DNA of 64,000 bases from Nonomuraea endophytica (GTDB taxonomy: Bacteria > Actinomycetota > Actinomycetes > Streptosporangiales > Streptosporangiaceae): NCBI RefSeq assembly GCF_014203235.1, contig NZ_JACHIN010000011.1, positions 337,257-401,256 of the forward strand. The letters run 5' to 3'. The position numbers were made by a program, and so were the translations under genes. Position 1 is the stretch's first letter. Each line of letters starts with the position of its first letter. Below the pieces are notes generated by a model that saw only the letters and a program-made list of their open reading frames with translations, was not told the origin of the DNA and made no database searches. Shown piece after piece: positions 49,956-59,298 of the stretch.

Positions 49956-50976
49956 CGAGCCAGCCCAATTGCTCGGCGCGGTCTTCCACGGTGGGCGCGT
50001 TCAGGCCGACGATCAGCCGGGTGGCGCCCGCCTTGCGGTAGGCGGCCAGCCGCTCGCGGACCCGGTCGGGCGTACCGCACAAGGACAGGGCGTCGACAAG
50101 ATCGTCGGGTACCTCCTCCATGGCCTCGCCCAGGTCACCGTCGAAGTAGGCGTCCCGCACCCGCCCCGCCGCCGGGCCGAACCCGAGGCGATGCGCGAGC
50201 CGGTTGTAGAAGTTGACGCCCCGCGTGCCCATCCCGCCCAGGTACAGCGCCAGCATCGGCCGGATCAGGTCACGCGCGTAGTCGGCGTCGTCGTCCACCA
50301 TGGCCATGACCATCGGCGAGACCTCCACCTCGGCCACGTCCCGTCCGGCGCGGGCCGCCCCGGCCCGCAGGTGGGTCATGGTCTCGGCGAGGTGCTCGGG
50401 CGGGAAGTGGATCGGCAGCCACCCGTCCGCGATCTCCCCGGCCAGTTCCACCGCCTTGGGCCCCATGGCCGCCAGATGGATGGGCAACGGCTGCCGCGCC
50501 GGCGAGACGGTCATGCTCAGCGCCTTGCCCCGGCTGTCCGGCAGCGGCAGCACGATCTCCGGCCCCGCGTGCTCCACCGGCCGCCCTTCCAGCGCGGTAC
50601 GCACCACAGCGACATAGTCGCGTAAGTGGGCCAGCGGCCGTGCGTACCTCTGCCCGTGCCACCCCTCGGCCACCTGCGGCCCCGACGCGCCGAGACCGAG
50701 CAGGAACCGCCCGCCCGACACCCGGTCGACCGTGGTCGCCGCCATCGCCGCCGAGATCGCGGTACGCCCGGTCACCTGGATCACGCCCGTGCCGAGGCCG
50801 ATCCGCTCGGTGCCGGCCGCCAGCCAGGCCAGGGTGGTAGCCGGATCAACCCCATAACCCTCCGAAGCCCACGCCGAGTCGTAGCCGAGCCGCTCCGCCT
50901 CACGCACGAGCGCCAACTGGGCATCATGACCGGCCGCCACCGGGCCGAGAGTGCCGATACTGAATCCGAGCCGCAC
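49939..50976 (-). CDS. LLM-class F420-dependent oxidoreductase
   Basis: 345 residues. A luciferase-like monooxygenase barrel with the F420-type start RLGFSIGTLGP, RIGLGTGVIQVTGRTA, and GGRFLLGLGASGPQVAEGWHG. GTG 50976 has AGGAGG seven bases upstream; the longer frame lacks family sequence. Probably transfers hydride between F420 and an unknown substrate. Convergent to the biosynthetic operon and separately promoted, so it is not clearly part of the pathway, though it could act as a tailoring enzyme. Confidence 0.88.
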   Translation of the reverse strand: MRLGFSIGTLGPVAAGHDAQLALVREAERLGYDSAWASEGYGVDPATTLAWLAAGTERIGLGTGVIQVTGRTAISAAMAATTVDRVSGGRFLLGLGASGPQVAEGWHGQRYARPLAHLRDYVAVVRTALEGRPVEHAGPEIVLPLPDSRGKALSMTVSPARQPLPIHLAAMGPKAVELAGEIADGWLPIHFPPEHLAETMTHLRAGAARAGRDVAEVEVSPMVMAMVDDDADYARDLIRPMLALYLGGMGTRGVNFYNRLAHRLGFGPAAGRVRDAYFDGDLGEAMEEVPDDLVDALSLCGTPDRVRERLAAYRKAGATRLIVGLNAPTVEDRAEQLGWLAELNA

Positions 50977-50990
50977 TGCCCGCCTCCTCG

Positions 50991-51008
50991 TAGGCCGATT
51001 TCGGCCTA
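50991..51008. promoter_or_regulatory. Perfect palindrome upstream of the LLM gene
   Basis: TAGGCCGA-TT-TCGGCCTA, eight-base arms, ending 15 bp before the GTG start and overlapping the promoter/leader. A TetR-type operator is the likeliest reading. Confidence 0.6.
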
Positions 51009-51231
51009 CTCTTCCGCAGAAGCCACGCCGAGACCAGAGCGCTGCCCGATAAGGGCCCACCCGCCAATCACCGAAGGGCGGGTAGGCCCCTTCGACGCCC
51101 AGGGCCGTGCAGCCCGGGTCCCTAGCGCGCCCTCCGGCACAGTGGCTCATGTGCTGCGGAGGCGTTCTGTCACCGTACGCTCACCGGACCGGCACGCACA
51201 GGCCCAGAGTGTTCATGGGTCTAGACCAGCC

Positions 51232-52794
51232 TTACCAGGCGAGCGCGGAAAAGGGCTCCTCGCCCTGCCAAACCCGCCGGCGAGGGAGATCCGGATCGGC
51301 CTGCCCGGCCGGCGGGTTCGCGTGGAGGTCGACGCGGTAAAGCTCGCCAGGATGTTCACCGCACGCGCGCGTCACGCCCTCAGTGCCCTGCCGGACCTCG
51401 CTCAAGACCGACACCAGCAGATAGCGGCCCGACAGGTCTGTGCTGTAGGCCATGACGACGCCGCAGCCCGAACGGAAGGCAACCCCGGCCGGCTGCTGTC
51501 GCGGGAGCCCCTTCATCGGGAGTTCCGCCGCCGGGAGTTCCTTCGCGGGGGGTTCCTTGGCCGGGAGATCTACCACGCTGATCGACTCGCCGGACGAGTC
51601 GCCGTCGCTCGTCCACATCGCCACCCGGCCGTCGGGAAGCGAGAGCGCGGAGCCGTCCATCAGCGACGCGAACGTGTGCAGCTTCCTGGCGGCCAGCAGA
51701 TCGTCGCCGGGCCGGGTGACGTCCAGCGCCACGATATGGGATCTGCCACGGCCCATGACCGCGCGGTAGGCGAGGGTCTCGGCGTCCCTCCAGTGCAGGG
51801 CCAGCCCGCCGTCACTGTACGGGCCGTGCTGGGGGCCTCGGGTCGACCATTCGCGCTTCTGGCCGATCAGGCCGACCACGGTCTCGCTGATCTCGACGCT
51901 GTCATCCGGATCGGGCAGGAGTCTGGAGTAGGCGATCACGCCGGTCCCGGAGACGGCCAGGTCCATGACCCAGCCCTCCAGGTCGCCACCCACCTGGTCG
52001 CCGACGGTCGCGCCGCCGTCACCATCCATCCGGACACGGTGGACACGCGACTTCCGCTCGCCGAACGCGCCGTCGCCCTGCGTGGTGACCGCGGCCAGGT
52101 AGGCGCCCGGGGTCACGTCCCTGGCGACCGCGGTGAACTGGTAGAACTCCGGATCGGGCGCCTGGACGCGGGTCGCGCCGCCGTCGTCGAGGTCCACGAC
52201 CATGAGGGTGGAGCCGGTGATCGCCAGGACGTGCCTGGGCGTCCCGTCAGAGGTACGGCTGGCCACGGGCTCAGCCGGCGCCTGCCGTACGAGGAAGACC
52301 GCGAAGGCGCCGATGGCTGTGAAGACGGCGACCAGCACGATCGGGCGCCACGGCAGGCGCGGCAGTTCCAGGGCGGCGCGCGCCCCGAACAGGACCAGCA
52401 GGGCAGGAGTGAGCGTCCAGGCGATCTGCGGCCAGGGCGTCGCCTCGAAGATGACGGGGTCGATCGAGCAGACGGCCCCCGCGGGCAGGGCGCCGACAAC
52501 GTCCGCGGCCTGCAGCAGGGCGTGGTTGAGAGCGATCAGCACCACGGCCGTGCCGGTGGCGAGCCGCGGAATGCCGGACCGCCGGACACTCACCCAGCCG
52601 AGCAGCAGCGCCGTGGCGACGGCGATGGCGTTCGCGGCGGAGAGCAGGTAGCCGGGCAGGACCATCGTCCACAGCGGCCTGGCCTCGACGCCCGACCACG
52701 AGCAGAACACCGTCTGACCGTCGTCGGGCAGCCACTGCCTGACCAGGCCCGACACGACAACCAGAAAGGCCCCGAACCACCATAAGCGCGCCAC
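51232..52794 (-). CDS. Membrane protein with C-terminal beta-propeller-like domain, unknown function
   Basis: 520 residues. Four hydrophobic segments in residues 1-170 (for example FGAFLVVVSGLV, LLSAANAIAVATALLLGWV, IVLVAVFTAIGAFAVFLV). These are followed by about 340 residues of repeated beta-type segments (RHVLAITGSTLMVVDLDDGG, HIVALDVTRPGDDLL, GRYLLVSVLS) like a WD40/TolB propeller. A Pro-rich stretch (LPAKEPPAKELPAAELP) interrupts the propeller. GTG 52794 has AAGGA upstream, inside a hairpin. I cannot name a family; a sensor or surface-anchored propeller is a guess. Confidence 0.75.
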   Translation of the reverse strand: MARLWWFGAFLVVVSGLVRQWLPDDGQTVFCSWSGVEARPLWTMVLPGYLLSAANAIAVATALLLGWVSVRRSGIPRLATGTAVVLIALNHALLQAADVVGALPAGAVCSIDPVIFEATPWPQIAWTLTPALLVLFGARAALELPRLPWRPIVLVAVFTAIGAFAVFLVRQAPAEPVASRTSDGTPRHVLAITGSTLMVVDLDDGGATRVQAPDPEFYQFTAVARDVTPGAYLAAVTTQGDGAFGERKSRVHRVRMDGDGGATVGDQVGGDLEGWVMDLAVSGTGVIAYSRLLPDPDDSVEISETVVGLIGQKREWSTRGPQHGPYSDGGLALHWRDAETLAYRAVMGRGRSHIVALDVTRPGDDLLAARKLHTFASLMDGSALSLPDGRVAMWTSDGDSSGESISVVDLPAKEPPAKELPAAELPMKGLPRQQPAGVAFRSGCGVVMAYSTDLSGRYLLVSVLSEVRQGTEGVTRACGEHPGELYRVDLHANPPAGQADPDLPRRRVWQGEEPFSALAW

Positions 52795-52797
52795 TGC

Positions 52798-52816
52798 GTG
52801 ATCCTTTCGGGATCAC
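52798..52816 (-). promoter_or_regulatory. Hairpin over the ribosome site of the membrane-propeller gene
   Basis: GTGATCC-CGAAA-GGATCAC on the minus strand, a perfect seven-base stem ending four bases before GTG 52794; the 3' arm holds the AGGA ribosome site. It could limit translation. Confidence 0.5.
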
Positions 52817-52961
52817 ACCCTCCCGTCAACAAAGGTGGCCGGGCACCCTGGACCACATGATCGTGTTCGGCACAGGCGCGTCGTGACCGCGGGCAGGTCG
52901 ACCGGGTGCCGACCGCCCTCGACACCGGCATGTAGCCGCTGTGGATGGCCGACCTGGGCTC

Positions 52962-54167
52962 TCACGTTCCGGCCCGGCTGGTGTCACGGACGGGTGCGGG
53001 TGCCGCCATCGCGGGCGATCGGCGGGAGAGCAGGTAGCCCGTCAGCGCGGTGAGCAGGCCGGCCAGGCCGGCGGCCGCGAAGCCGCCCGCCGGCATTGAC
53101 ACGTCGATCGCCGTCCCCACGACCGGTGCGCCGAGTGCGAACCCCGCGCTCGCGGCCGAGGCCTGCAGGCCGGTCGCCTCGCCACGTACGCTGACCGGCG
53201 CCAGCCGGCTCACCGCGTCGGAGACCGTGGAGAGGGTCGGCGCGGTGAGCAGACCGGCGCCGATCATGGCCACGCACAACCACGGCCAGTCACGGGCGAG
53301 TCCCGCCGGGATCGTCACCAGCCCGAGCAGGCCGAGCAGCAGCCAGGTGGGCATCGGACGCGGCAGCGCTCCGTACACCAGACCGCCGACGACGGACGTG
53401 ACGCCGAACACGGCGACGACCACGGCGGCCCACGAGAGCTGACCGGTTGCCTGGAGGGTGGCGACGATGGCCAGGTCGACGCCGCTGAGCAGCATCGCGA
53501 CGCCGAAGCCCATCGTCAGAACGGCGATCATGCGCGCGCCCAGCCACTCCCGGCGGCCGGGCCGTTCCGCCGCCTCGTCCTCTGCCTCGTCGGCGGCGCG
53601 CAGCGGCGGGTTGAGCAGGGCGATCGCCGCTCCACCGGCGACGATGACGGCGCCCAGGCCCCACGCCACCACGCCGGGCGAGATGCTCGCCGCGAAGAGG
53701 ATCACCACCGCCGGGCCCACTACGTACGACAGCTCGCCCACCACCGACTCCAGCGCGAACGCCGCCTGCCGTTGCCCGGCCGTGGTCATCGCGGCGATCG
53801 CCTGCCTGGTGACCGACTGGATCGGCACCATCAGCAGACCGGCGGCGAAGGAGGCGACCAGCAAGATCACGTACGGCAGCACCGGCACGGCCAGCCAGAA
53901 CACGATCTGCGGCACGATCGTGAGCACCAGCACGGTGCGCAGCCCCCGCCGGTCGATCAGACGGCCCAGCAGCGGCCCGCCCAGCGCGACACCGGCGGTG
54001 AGCGACGCCACCGCGCCGCCGGCCGCCGCGTAACTCATGTCCAGGGCGAGCACGACGTACATCGTCAGCGCCATCGCGTCGGCCGTGATCGCGGTACGGG
54101 CGAGCAGCGAGATGCCCAGCAGGGGCGACATCCCCCGCACCGCGAGCACGTGGCGAAACCTCGTCAT
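52962..54167 (-). CDS. MFS transporter
   Basis: 401 residues, about 12 membrane segments with the central cytoplasmic loop near 190-205 (RAADEAEDEAAERPGRREWL). The MFS A motif is GGPLLGRLIDRRGLRTVL. The family is a drug/metabolite exporter type; no substrate can be named. Divergent from the LysR gene with 72 bp between the starts, which suggests LysR control. Confidence 0.88.
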   Translation of the reverse strand: MTRFRHVLAVRGMSPLLGISLLARTAITADAMALTMYVVLALDMSYAAAGGAVASLTAGVALGGPLLGRLIDRRGLRTVLVLTIVPQIVFWLAVPVLPYVILLVASFAAGLLMVPIQSVTRQAIAAMTTAGQRQAAFALESVVGELSYVVGPAVVILFAASISPGVVAWGLGAVIVAGGAAIALLNPPLRAADEAEDEAAERPGRREWLGARMIAVLTMGFGVAMLLSGVDLAIVATLQATGQLSWAAVVVAVFGVTSVVGGLVYGALPRPMPTWLLLGLLGLVTIPAGLARDWPWLCVAMIGAGLLTAPTLSTVSDAVSRLAPVSVRGEATGLQASAASAGFALGAPVVGTAIDVSMPAGGFAAAGLAGLLTALTGYLLSRRSPAMAAPAPVRDTSRAGT

Positions 54168-54239
54168 TGATCTGACGGTAGGTCGTCGGCGAGGCTATAG
54201 GAAGTCGTTAATTCGTTGTGCCGGATATAATGAACGCTT

Positions 54240-55079
54240 ATGGCACGCGACCTCGAGACCGCACTGCTGCGCACGTTCGTCACCGCCGTACGCGCGGGCA
54301 GCATCAGCCGCGCGGCGGCGGCGCTCGGCAACACCCAGCCCGCGCTCAGCCAGCAGTTGCGCAGGCTGGAGAGCGTCGTCGGCAGTCCGTTGCTGCACCG
54401 GTCGCCGTCCGGCGTGTGGCCGACCCGGACCGGCGAGGAGCTGCTGCCCTACGCCGAGCGCATTCTCGCGCTGTCGGCACAGGCGCTCGCCGAAACCGGA
54501 CGTGCGCTCACCGGCCACTGCGGCGTCGGACTCCTGGAGGATCTCGCCGTCTCACGCCTTCCGCAGGCGCTCGCCGACCTCGCGCGGCTGCACCCCGAGG
54601 CGACGCTGGAGGTGCTGATCCTGTCCGACGCGGCGATGCGCCAGGCCTACGACACGGACCGCATCCAGCTCGTCCTCGACGAGGTGCCGGACCTTCCCTG
54701 GCCGCCGCGCTGGACCGTGCGTCTGCCGCTGGTCTGGGCGGCCGGGCCCGGCGTCGCCGTCGACGCCGATCCGCTGCCGGTGGTGCTGTTCTCCAACACC
54801 TGCGCATGGCGTACGGCGGTGCTGGAGGCGATGGAGGGCAGCGGGCGGCGCTGGAGGGTGGCGTTCGAGAGCAACAGTCTGGCCGGAGTTCTCGCCGCGC
54901 TGCGTGCCGGGCTCGGCGTCGCCGCACTGATGCCCGCCAACCTTGAACCGGCCATGGCCTGCCATGACGCCGCGTTGCCCACTTTGCCGGACGTCGAACT
55001 CGGCCTCGCCCGCCGCCCCGGCACCGAAGGCGACGCGCTCATCGACGCCGTGGAGACCGCCCTGCGGCGGATGATCTGA
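54240..55079 (+). CDS. LysR-family transcriptional regulator
   Basis: 279 residues. N-terminal LysR helix-turn-helix (LLRTFVTAVRAGSISRAAAA, then NTQPALSQQLRRLE) and a LysR substrate-binding domain from about 90. Divergent from the MFS gene. A TAGGAAGTCGTTAATTCG AT-rich segment in the shared region holds the promoter. Confidence 0.92.
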   Translation: MARDLETALLRTFVTAVRAGSISRAAAALGNTQPALSQQLRRLESVVGSPLLHRSPSGVWPTRTGEELLPYAERILALSAQALAETGRALTGHCGVGLLEDLAVSRLPQALADLARLHPEATLEVLILSDAAMRQAYDTDRIQLVLDEVPDLPWPPRWTVRLPLVWAAGPGVAVDADPLPVVLFSNTCAWRTAVLEAMEGSGRRWRVAFESNSLAGVLAALRAGLGVAALMPANLEPAMACHDAALPTLPDVELGLARRPGTEGDALIDAVETALRRMI

Positions 55080-55081
55080 GC

Positions 55082-55765
55082 TCAGGTCCTCGCGGGGCGC
55101 AGGACCATGAGCGAACCCTCCAAGGTCGCGACCATGGCGAAGGGGAACCGGTCGAGCTCAAGACAGAGCGCGACGTCATCCGGGTGAACTCCCTGACGTA
55201 CTCCCTGCGCCAGTTCGGCCGCGGCACGCGACTCGCCGGCCCGGCGAAGGTACTCACCGGCGTCCGCCCCGGCCTCGGTCACCCTCCGGGCGATGTACTG
55301 AGCACAGGCCAGGTCTTCATCGGCCCGCCCGTCCTCGCCGGTGACCACGAACGTGACGCTGTCGCTCCCCCGCGCCCGCAAGATCTCGGCCGTCGCCTCC
55401 GCCACCACGAAGCCGGCGCACAACACCAGCTCCGCCTCCTTGACCGCGAGCGCGCCGACCGTTCCCGCCGTGGTCTTCTGTACGACCGTCCGCCCGCCCA
55501 GGTCGGCGGAGCGCAGCAGACCCGGCGAGTTGACGGCGTCGAACCCGGGCGCGGCCGGGCCGTCCTTGAGCGCCACCCAATCCGGATGCCGGGCCTTGAG
55601 CGCCAAGGCCTCGTCCAGCGACTCGGCGAGAACGATCTTTTCTGCTCCCCGGGCGAAGGCCCAGGCCGCGACGGTGAAAGCACGCATGACGTCGACGACA
55701 ACCGCCACGGACGGCACTTCGGCCAGATCAGGGATACCAAGGAAACGGGCGTACATTCCGGACAT
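55082..55765 (-). CDS. 2-phosphosulfolactate phosphatase (ComB)-like protein
   Basis: 227 residues with ComB-family features: VVVDVMRAFTVAAWAFARGA at the start, GFDAVNSPGLL, and GRTVVQKTTAGTVGAL. ComB removes phosphate from 2-phosphosulfolactate in coenzyme M synthesis; in actinobacteria without that pathway the role is unclear. Convergent with the LysR gene, two bases apart. Confidence 0.82.
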   Translation of the reverse strand: MSGMYARFLGIPDLAEVPSVAVVVDVMRAFTVAAWAFARGAEKIVLAESLDEALALKARHPDWVALKDGPAAPGFDAVNSPGLLRSADLGGRTVVQKTTAGTVGALAVKEAELVLCAGFVVAEATAEILRARGSDSVTFVVTGEDGRADEDLACAQYIARRVTEAGADAGEYLRRAGESRAAAELAQGVRQGVHPDDVALCLELDRFPFAMVATLEGSLMVLRPART

Positions 55766-55813
55766 GTTCGCATATACCCCGGTGCCCTGAGCTCTGGCGC
55801 TGCCGTGGACGCC

Positions 55814-56620
55814 TTAGGAGCGTAGAGCGCCGATCTTTCTGAGCCACTGGTCGCAGTTGGCGCAGGCGGCCCTGGGCTGCCAGCGCTGCGAGGTCACCTT
55901 ACCCTCCCAACTGCCGCCGGGGTGCCAGACCAGGGCGTTGAAGACCAGGGTGTTGCGCGGGATCTGGTTGACGGCGGTGACCGCCGCGGGCTGCGCGTGC
56001 AGGTACTTCTTCAGCGCGTCCACCTCGGCGCACGACTCCTGCGGCCAGTCCATCGCCTGGTGGGTGCCCTCCAGAAGCCGGGCGATGAGCGGATGGTCGG
56101 GGAAGCCGTGCTTGTCCTTGCCGCTGATGCCGGTATAGAGCTGCCCGGCGTCGCCGACGACCGCCAGGCCCGCGATGACCCGGCCGTTCTTCTTGTCCAG
56201 CGACATCATCCCGGCGGCGTTCTGCCTGCTGAGCGCCAGTGCGGTGCCGCTGGCCCGGTTCTTGGCGTCGGTGATCGCGGCCGCGTTCATGGCCTGGGCC
56301 TGGCGGTCGCTTTCGACCAGGTCCATGGCCTGCTGGTCGGCGACGTAGTAATCCCAGGCCCCGCGGTCGCTGTCGCTCGCGAGCCACTTCCCGAAGTCGT
56401 CGACGGCCGTGGCCGGGGCGCCGTTGTTGGCGAGGAAGCTCTCCATCGACCTGAGCTTCCTCTCCAGGGCCTCCATCGCGTCCTGGCTGAAGGTCGAGTG
56501 CGGCGTGTACGACTTGGCCAGCGCCGACACCTGCGTACGCCTGCGGTAGAACCAGTCCTTGATGGTCTGCGCCTTGGCGGTGGAGGCGGGGATGGGCGCG
56601 TAGAACTGGTAGGGCTCCAT
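55814..56620 (-). CDS. Deaminase-fold protein, YwqJ/toxin-deaminase-like
   Basis: 268 residues from ATG 56620 (AGGAAGGA upstream; the longer frame has no ribosome site). The last third has the cytidine-deaminase-type zinc signature: SCAEVDALKKYL supplies Cys-Ala-Glu and RAACANCDQWL supplies CxxC, separated by a strand segment VFNALVWHP. This arrangement is typical of the YwqJ and related deaminase domains of bacterial toxins. The N-terminal half is helical (TIKDWFYRRRTQVSALAKSY) with no secretion signal that I can see. No immunity-type gene is evident beside it. Enzyme activity and target are unknown. Confidence 0.6.
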   Translation of the reverse strand: MEPYQFYAPIPASTAKAQTIKDWFYRRRTQVSALAKSYTPHSTFSQDAMEALERKLRSMESFLANNGAPATAVDDFGKWLASDSDRGAWDYYVADQQAMDLVESDRQAQAMNAAAITDAKNRASGTALALSRQNAAGMMSLDKKNGRVIAGLAVVGDAGQLYTGISGKDKHGFPDHPLIARLLEGTHQAMDWPQESCAEVDALKKYLHAQPAAVTAVNQIPRNTLVFNALVWHPGGSWEGKVTSQRWQPRAACANCDQWLRKIGALRS

Positions 56621-56735
56621 GGCCGGGTCCTTCCTCGAAGGAGACGCCGCCCGGGACCGTTCCAGAGCGGCGGGCCAGCTCAACGTATGCCGGGGACCGC
56701 CCGCGAAGAACCCCTTTCGCCTGTCCTGAAGTGGA

Positions 56736-57757
56736 CTACGGGCGCAGCAGCACCTTGATGGCGCGGCGCTCGTCCATGGCCCGGTATCCCTCGGCCGCCT
56801 GGTCGAGCGGGAGGGTCAGGTCGAAGACCTTGCCGGGGTCGATCTCGCGGTTGAAGATCAGCTCGATCAGCCGGGGAAGGTACTGGCGTACCGGCGCGGG
56901 ACCGCCGTGCAGGTGCACGAGGGAGAAGAACAGCTCGTCGCCCGGCAGGGCGACGTCGTGGGCGACGCCGACGTATCCGACGTGGCCGCCTGGGCGGGTG
57001 GAACGGATGGCCTGCGTCATGGACTCCTGGGTGCCGACGGCCTCGATGACGCTGTGGGCGCCGAGCCCGCCGGTGAGCTCCTTGATCCGGCCACGCCCGC
57101 GTCGCCGCGTTCGGTGACGATGTCGGTGGCGCCGAACTCCACGGCGAGCCGCCGGCGGGGCTCGTGGCGGCTCATCGCGACGACGCGCTCGGCGCCGAGC
57201 TGCCTGGCGGCGAGCACCGCGCACAGCCCGACCGCGCCGTCACCGACGACGACCACGGTCTTGCCGGGGCCCGCCTGGGCGGCGACGGCGCCGAACCAGC
57301 CGGTGCCCAGCACGTCGGAGGCGGCCAGCAGGCTCGGAACCAGGTCCGGTTCGGGCGTGGCCGGGGTGGCGACGAGGGTGCCGTCGGCGAGCGGGACGCG
57401 CGCCAGCTCGGACTGGGTGCCGATCGTGCCCATCACGATCCTGTGGACGCACCCGCTCTGGTAGCCCGACCGGCAGATCTCGCAGGTGTTGTCGCTGGCC
57501 ACGAAGGACCCGACGACGAACTGGCCCGGCCGGACGGTGCTCACCTGGCTGCCGACCTCTTCGACGACGCCGACGTACTCGTGGCCCATCGGGGCGGGAC
57601 CGTCCATCTTCTCGATGCCGCGGTACGGCCACAGGTCGGAGCCGCAGACACAGCTCGCCGCCAGGCGGATGATCGCGTCGGTGGGCTCGATGATCGCCGG
57701 GTCCTGGCGCTGTTCCACACGGACGTCGCCTGGGGCGTGCAGCACTACTCCACGCAT
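56736..57757 (-). pseudogene. Zinc-dependent alcohol dehydrogenase, broken by a single-base frameshift
   Basis: The first part from ATG 57757 reads as a zinc MDR: CVCGSDLWPYRG and GHEYVGVVEEVG (catalytic zinc), CEICRSGYQSGC (structural zinc), GDGAVGLCAVLAARQLG (NAD). At about 57089 the frame shifts: GVA continues as RIKELTGGLGAHSVIEAVG in another frame and runs to a normal end at 56736. Adding one base restores a full-length protein of about 340 residues. It is either a recent pseudogene or a sequencing error. Confidence 0.8.
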
Positions 57758-57928
57758 GGGTGGGCTCCTTCGTGGCCGGCTTCTTCCATCCCCCTGTTTC
57801 CGCTGAGGGGCCGGGGCATCTGCGGCCGAGGAGAGGATGACCGTCTCCAGCGCGTTCCTTTGACCTGGTCGATCGGCAGTGTCCGAACCGTGACTTGACG
57901 CGGACCCTTCCCACATTCACGCTTATGT

Positions 57929-57943
57929 CTACTTGTTTAGTAG
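57929..57943. promoter_or_regulatory. Inverted repeat upstream of tauE-like gene, Rrf2-type site candidate
   Basis: CTACT-TGTTT-AGTAG, five-base arms, 22 bp before the GTG start. Short AT-rich dyads of this kind are typical targets of Rrf2 regulators, and an Rrf2 gene follows at 59299. Confidence 0.4.
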
Positions 57944-57965
57944 GAATTACCTGAAAGGGGATGTG

Positions 57966-58907
57966 GTGCGCGCACTCATCCTGCTCGGCCTGGTGGGATT
58001 AGCCGCCCAGCTCGTCGACGGCAGCCTGGGCATGGCCTACGGCGTCACCTCCACCACGCTTCTGCTGGCGATCGGCACCAATGCCGCCGCCGCCTCGGCA
58101 ACCGTCCACCTGGCCGAGATCGGCACCACGCTGGCCTCGGGCATCTCCCACTGGCGCTTCAACAACGTCGACTGGAAGGTCGTCGCCAAGATCGGCATCC
58201 CGGGCGCGGTCGGCGCCTTCGCCGGAGCCACGTTCCTGTCGAGCCTGTCGACCGAGCTCGCCGCGCCGATCATGTCGATCATCCTGCTCAGCCTGGGCAT
58301 CTACATCCTCATCCGCTTCACCGCCTACGGGCTGCCGAAGGGCAACCTGGGCAAGCCGCTGCGCAAGCGCTTCCTGGCGCCGCTCGGCCTGGTCGCCGGG
58401 TTCGTGGACGCCACCGGTGGCGGCGGCTGGGGGCCTGTCGGCACGCCCGCCATCCTGGCCAGCGGCCGCATCCCCCCGCGCAAGGTGATCGGCTCGATCG
58501 ACGCCAGCGAGTTCCTGGTGGCGATCGCGGCCAGCGTCGGGTTCCTGATCGGCATCGGCTCGGAGAACATCAACTTCGCCTGGGTCGGCGTCCTGCTCCT
58601 CGGCGGCGTGATCGCCGCGCCCATCGCCGCCTGGCTGGTCCGGCACATCCCGCCGCGCATCCTGGGCTCGGCCGTCGGCGGCGTGATCATCCTGACGAAC
58701 GTGCGTACCCTGCTGCGCAGCGACTGGATCGACGCCCCCGGCAACGTGCAGGCCATCGCCTACATCGTCATCGCCGTGATCTGGGTGGCCGCGATCGTCT
58801 ACTCGGTACGCGAGTACCGGCGTGACAAGGAGAACGAGTCCGTCGAGGCCATCGAAGCCGAACTGCGGCAGCGCGCGGCCGAAGAAGGGGAGAAGAGCCC
58901 CGCCTGA
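57966..58907 (+). CDS. TauE/SafE-family sulfite or organosulfonate exporter
   Basis: 313 residues, about eight membrane segments in two related halves (LVGLAAQLVDGSLGMAYGVT, then LGLVAGFVDATGGGGWGPVG), the two TauE/SafE signature repeats. GTG 57966 is chosen because GAAAGGGG lies just upstream; a TTG at 57933 would place the start inside the operator-like dyad. Likely exports sulfite or an organic anion. With the Rrf2 gene downstream, sulfur-responsive control is plausible (inference). Confidence 0.9.
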   Translation: MRALILLGLVGLAAQLVDGSLGMAYGVTSTTLLLAIGTNAAAASATVHLAEIGTTLASGISHWRFNNVDWKVVAKIGIPGAVGAFAGATFLSSLSTELAAPIMSIILLSLGIYILIRFTAYGLPKGNLGKPLRKRFLAPLGLVAGFVDATGGGGWGPVGTPAILASGRIPPRKVIGSIDASEFLVAIAASVGFLIGIGSENINFAWVGVLLLGGVIAAPIAAWLVRHIPPRILGSAVGGVIILTNVRTLLRSDWIDAPGNVQAIAYIVIAVIWVAAIVYSVREYRRDKENESVEAIEAELRQRAAEEGEKSPA

Positions 58908-59298
58908 TCATGCCAGCGACGCTTCCCGGCCGTCTCGGGCCGGGATCGCGGGGCCGCCATCCCATGCGCCGGTCCCGCGCTCGGGGAAAGACCGCGGGGG
59001 CGGTGATGAGGCAGTTCGCACCGGTTGTAGCAGCCGGTTTCGTGATGACCGCGCTCGGCACGCCGAGCGCGGTCTTTCCGCTGCCCGTGAAGACGCCTCC
59101 CGGCCCGGGTACTGCTGCCGCCCGACGTTCACCAGCGCGACCCCGCTCGTGATGCGCTGACCCCCCTTGACCGCCTACGGAGTCCCGCACACCCACCCAT
59201 CCCCACTCACGTCCGCACACCCAGTCAAGAACACCCCGACACCAAGGAGCCCCTTTCGTGAAGCCGAGCCATCACCCGCTCAGGCACCGGAGCGGTAC
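58908..59298. other. Non-coding gap between tauE-like and Rrf2 genes
   Basis: 391 bases. It holds one strong hairpin (59048-59073, listed separately) and no convincing gene; open frames are short and Pro/Arg-rich. Confidence 0.6.
59048..59073. terminator. Strong 12-bp stem terminator
   Basis: ACCGCGCTCGGC-AC-GCCGAGCGCGGT, a perfect 12-bp stem, followed by CTTTCC on the plus strand. About 140 bp after the tauE-like gene; it likely ends that transcript. Confidence 0.7.

Noticed and set aside
49939..50976. LLM oxidoreductase as a tailoring enzyme of the operon
   Set aside because: Convergent, separately controlled and beyond a tandem-repeat border; there is no direct evidence of membership.
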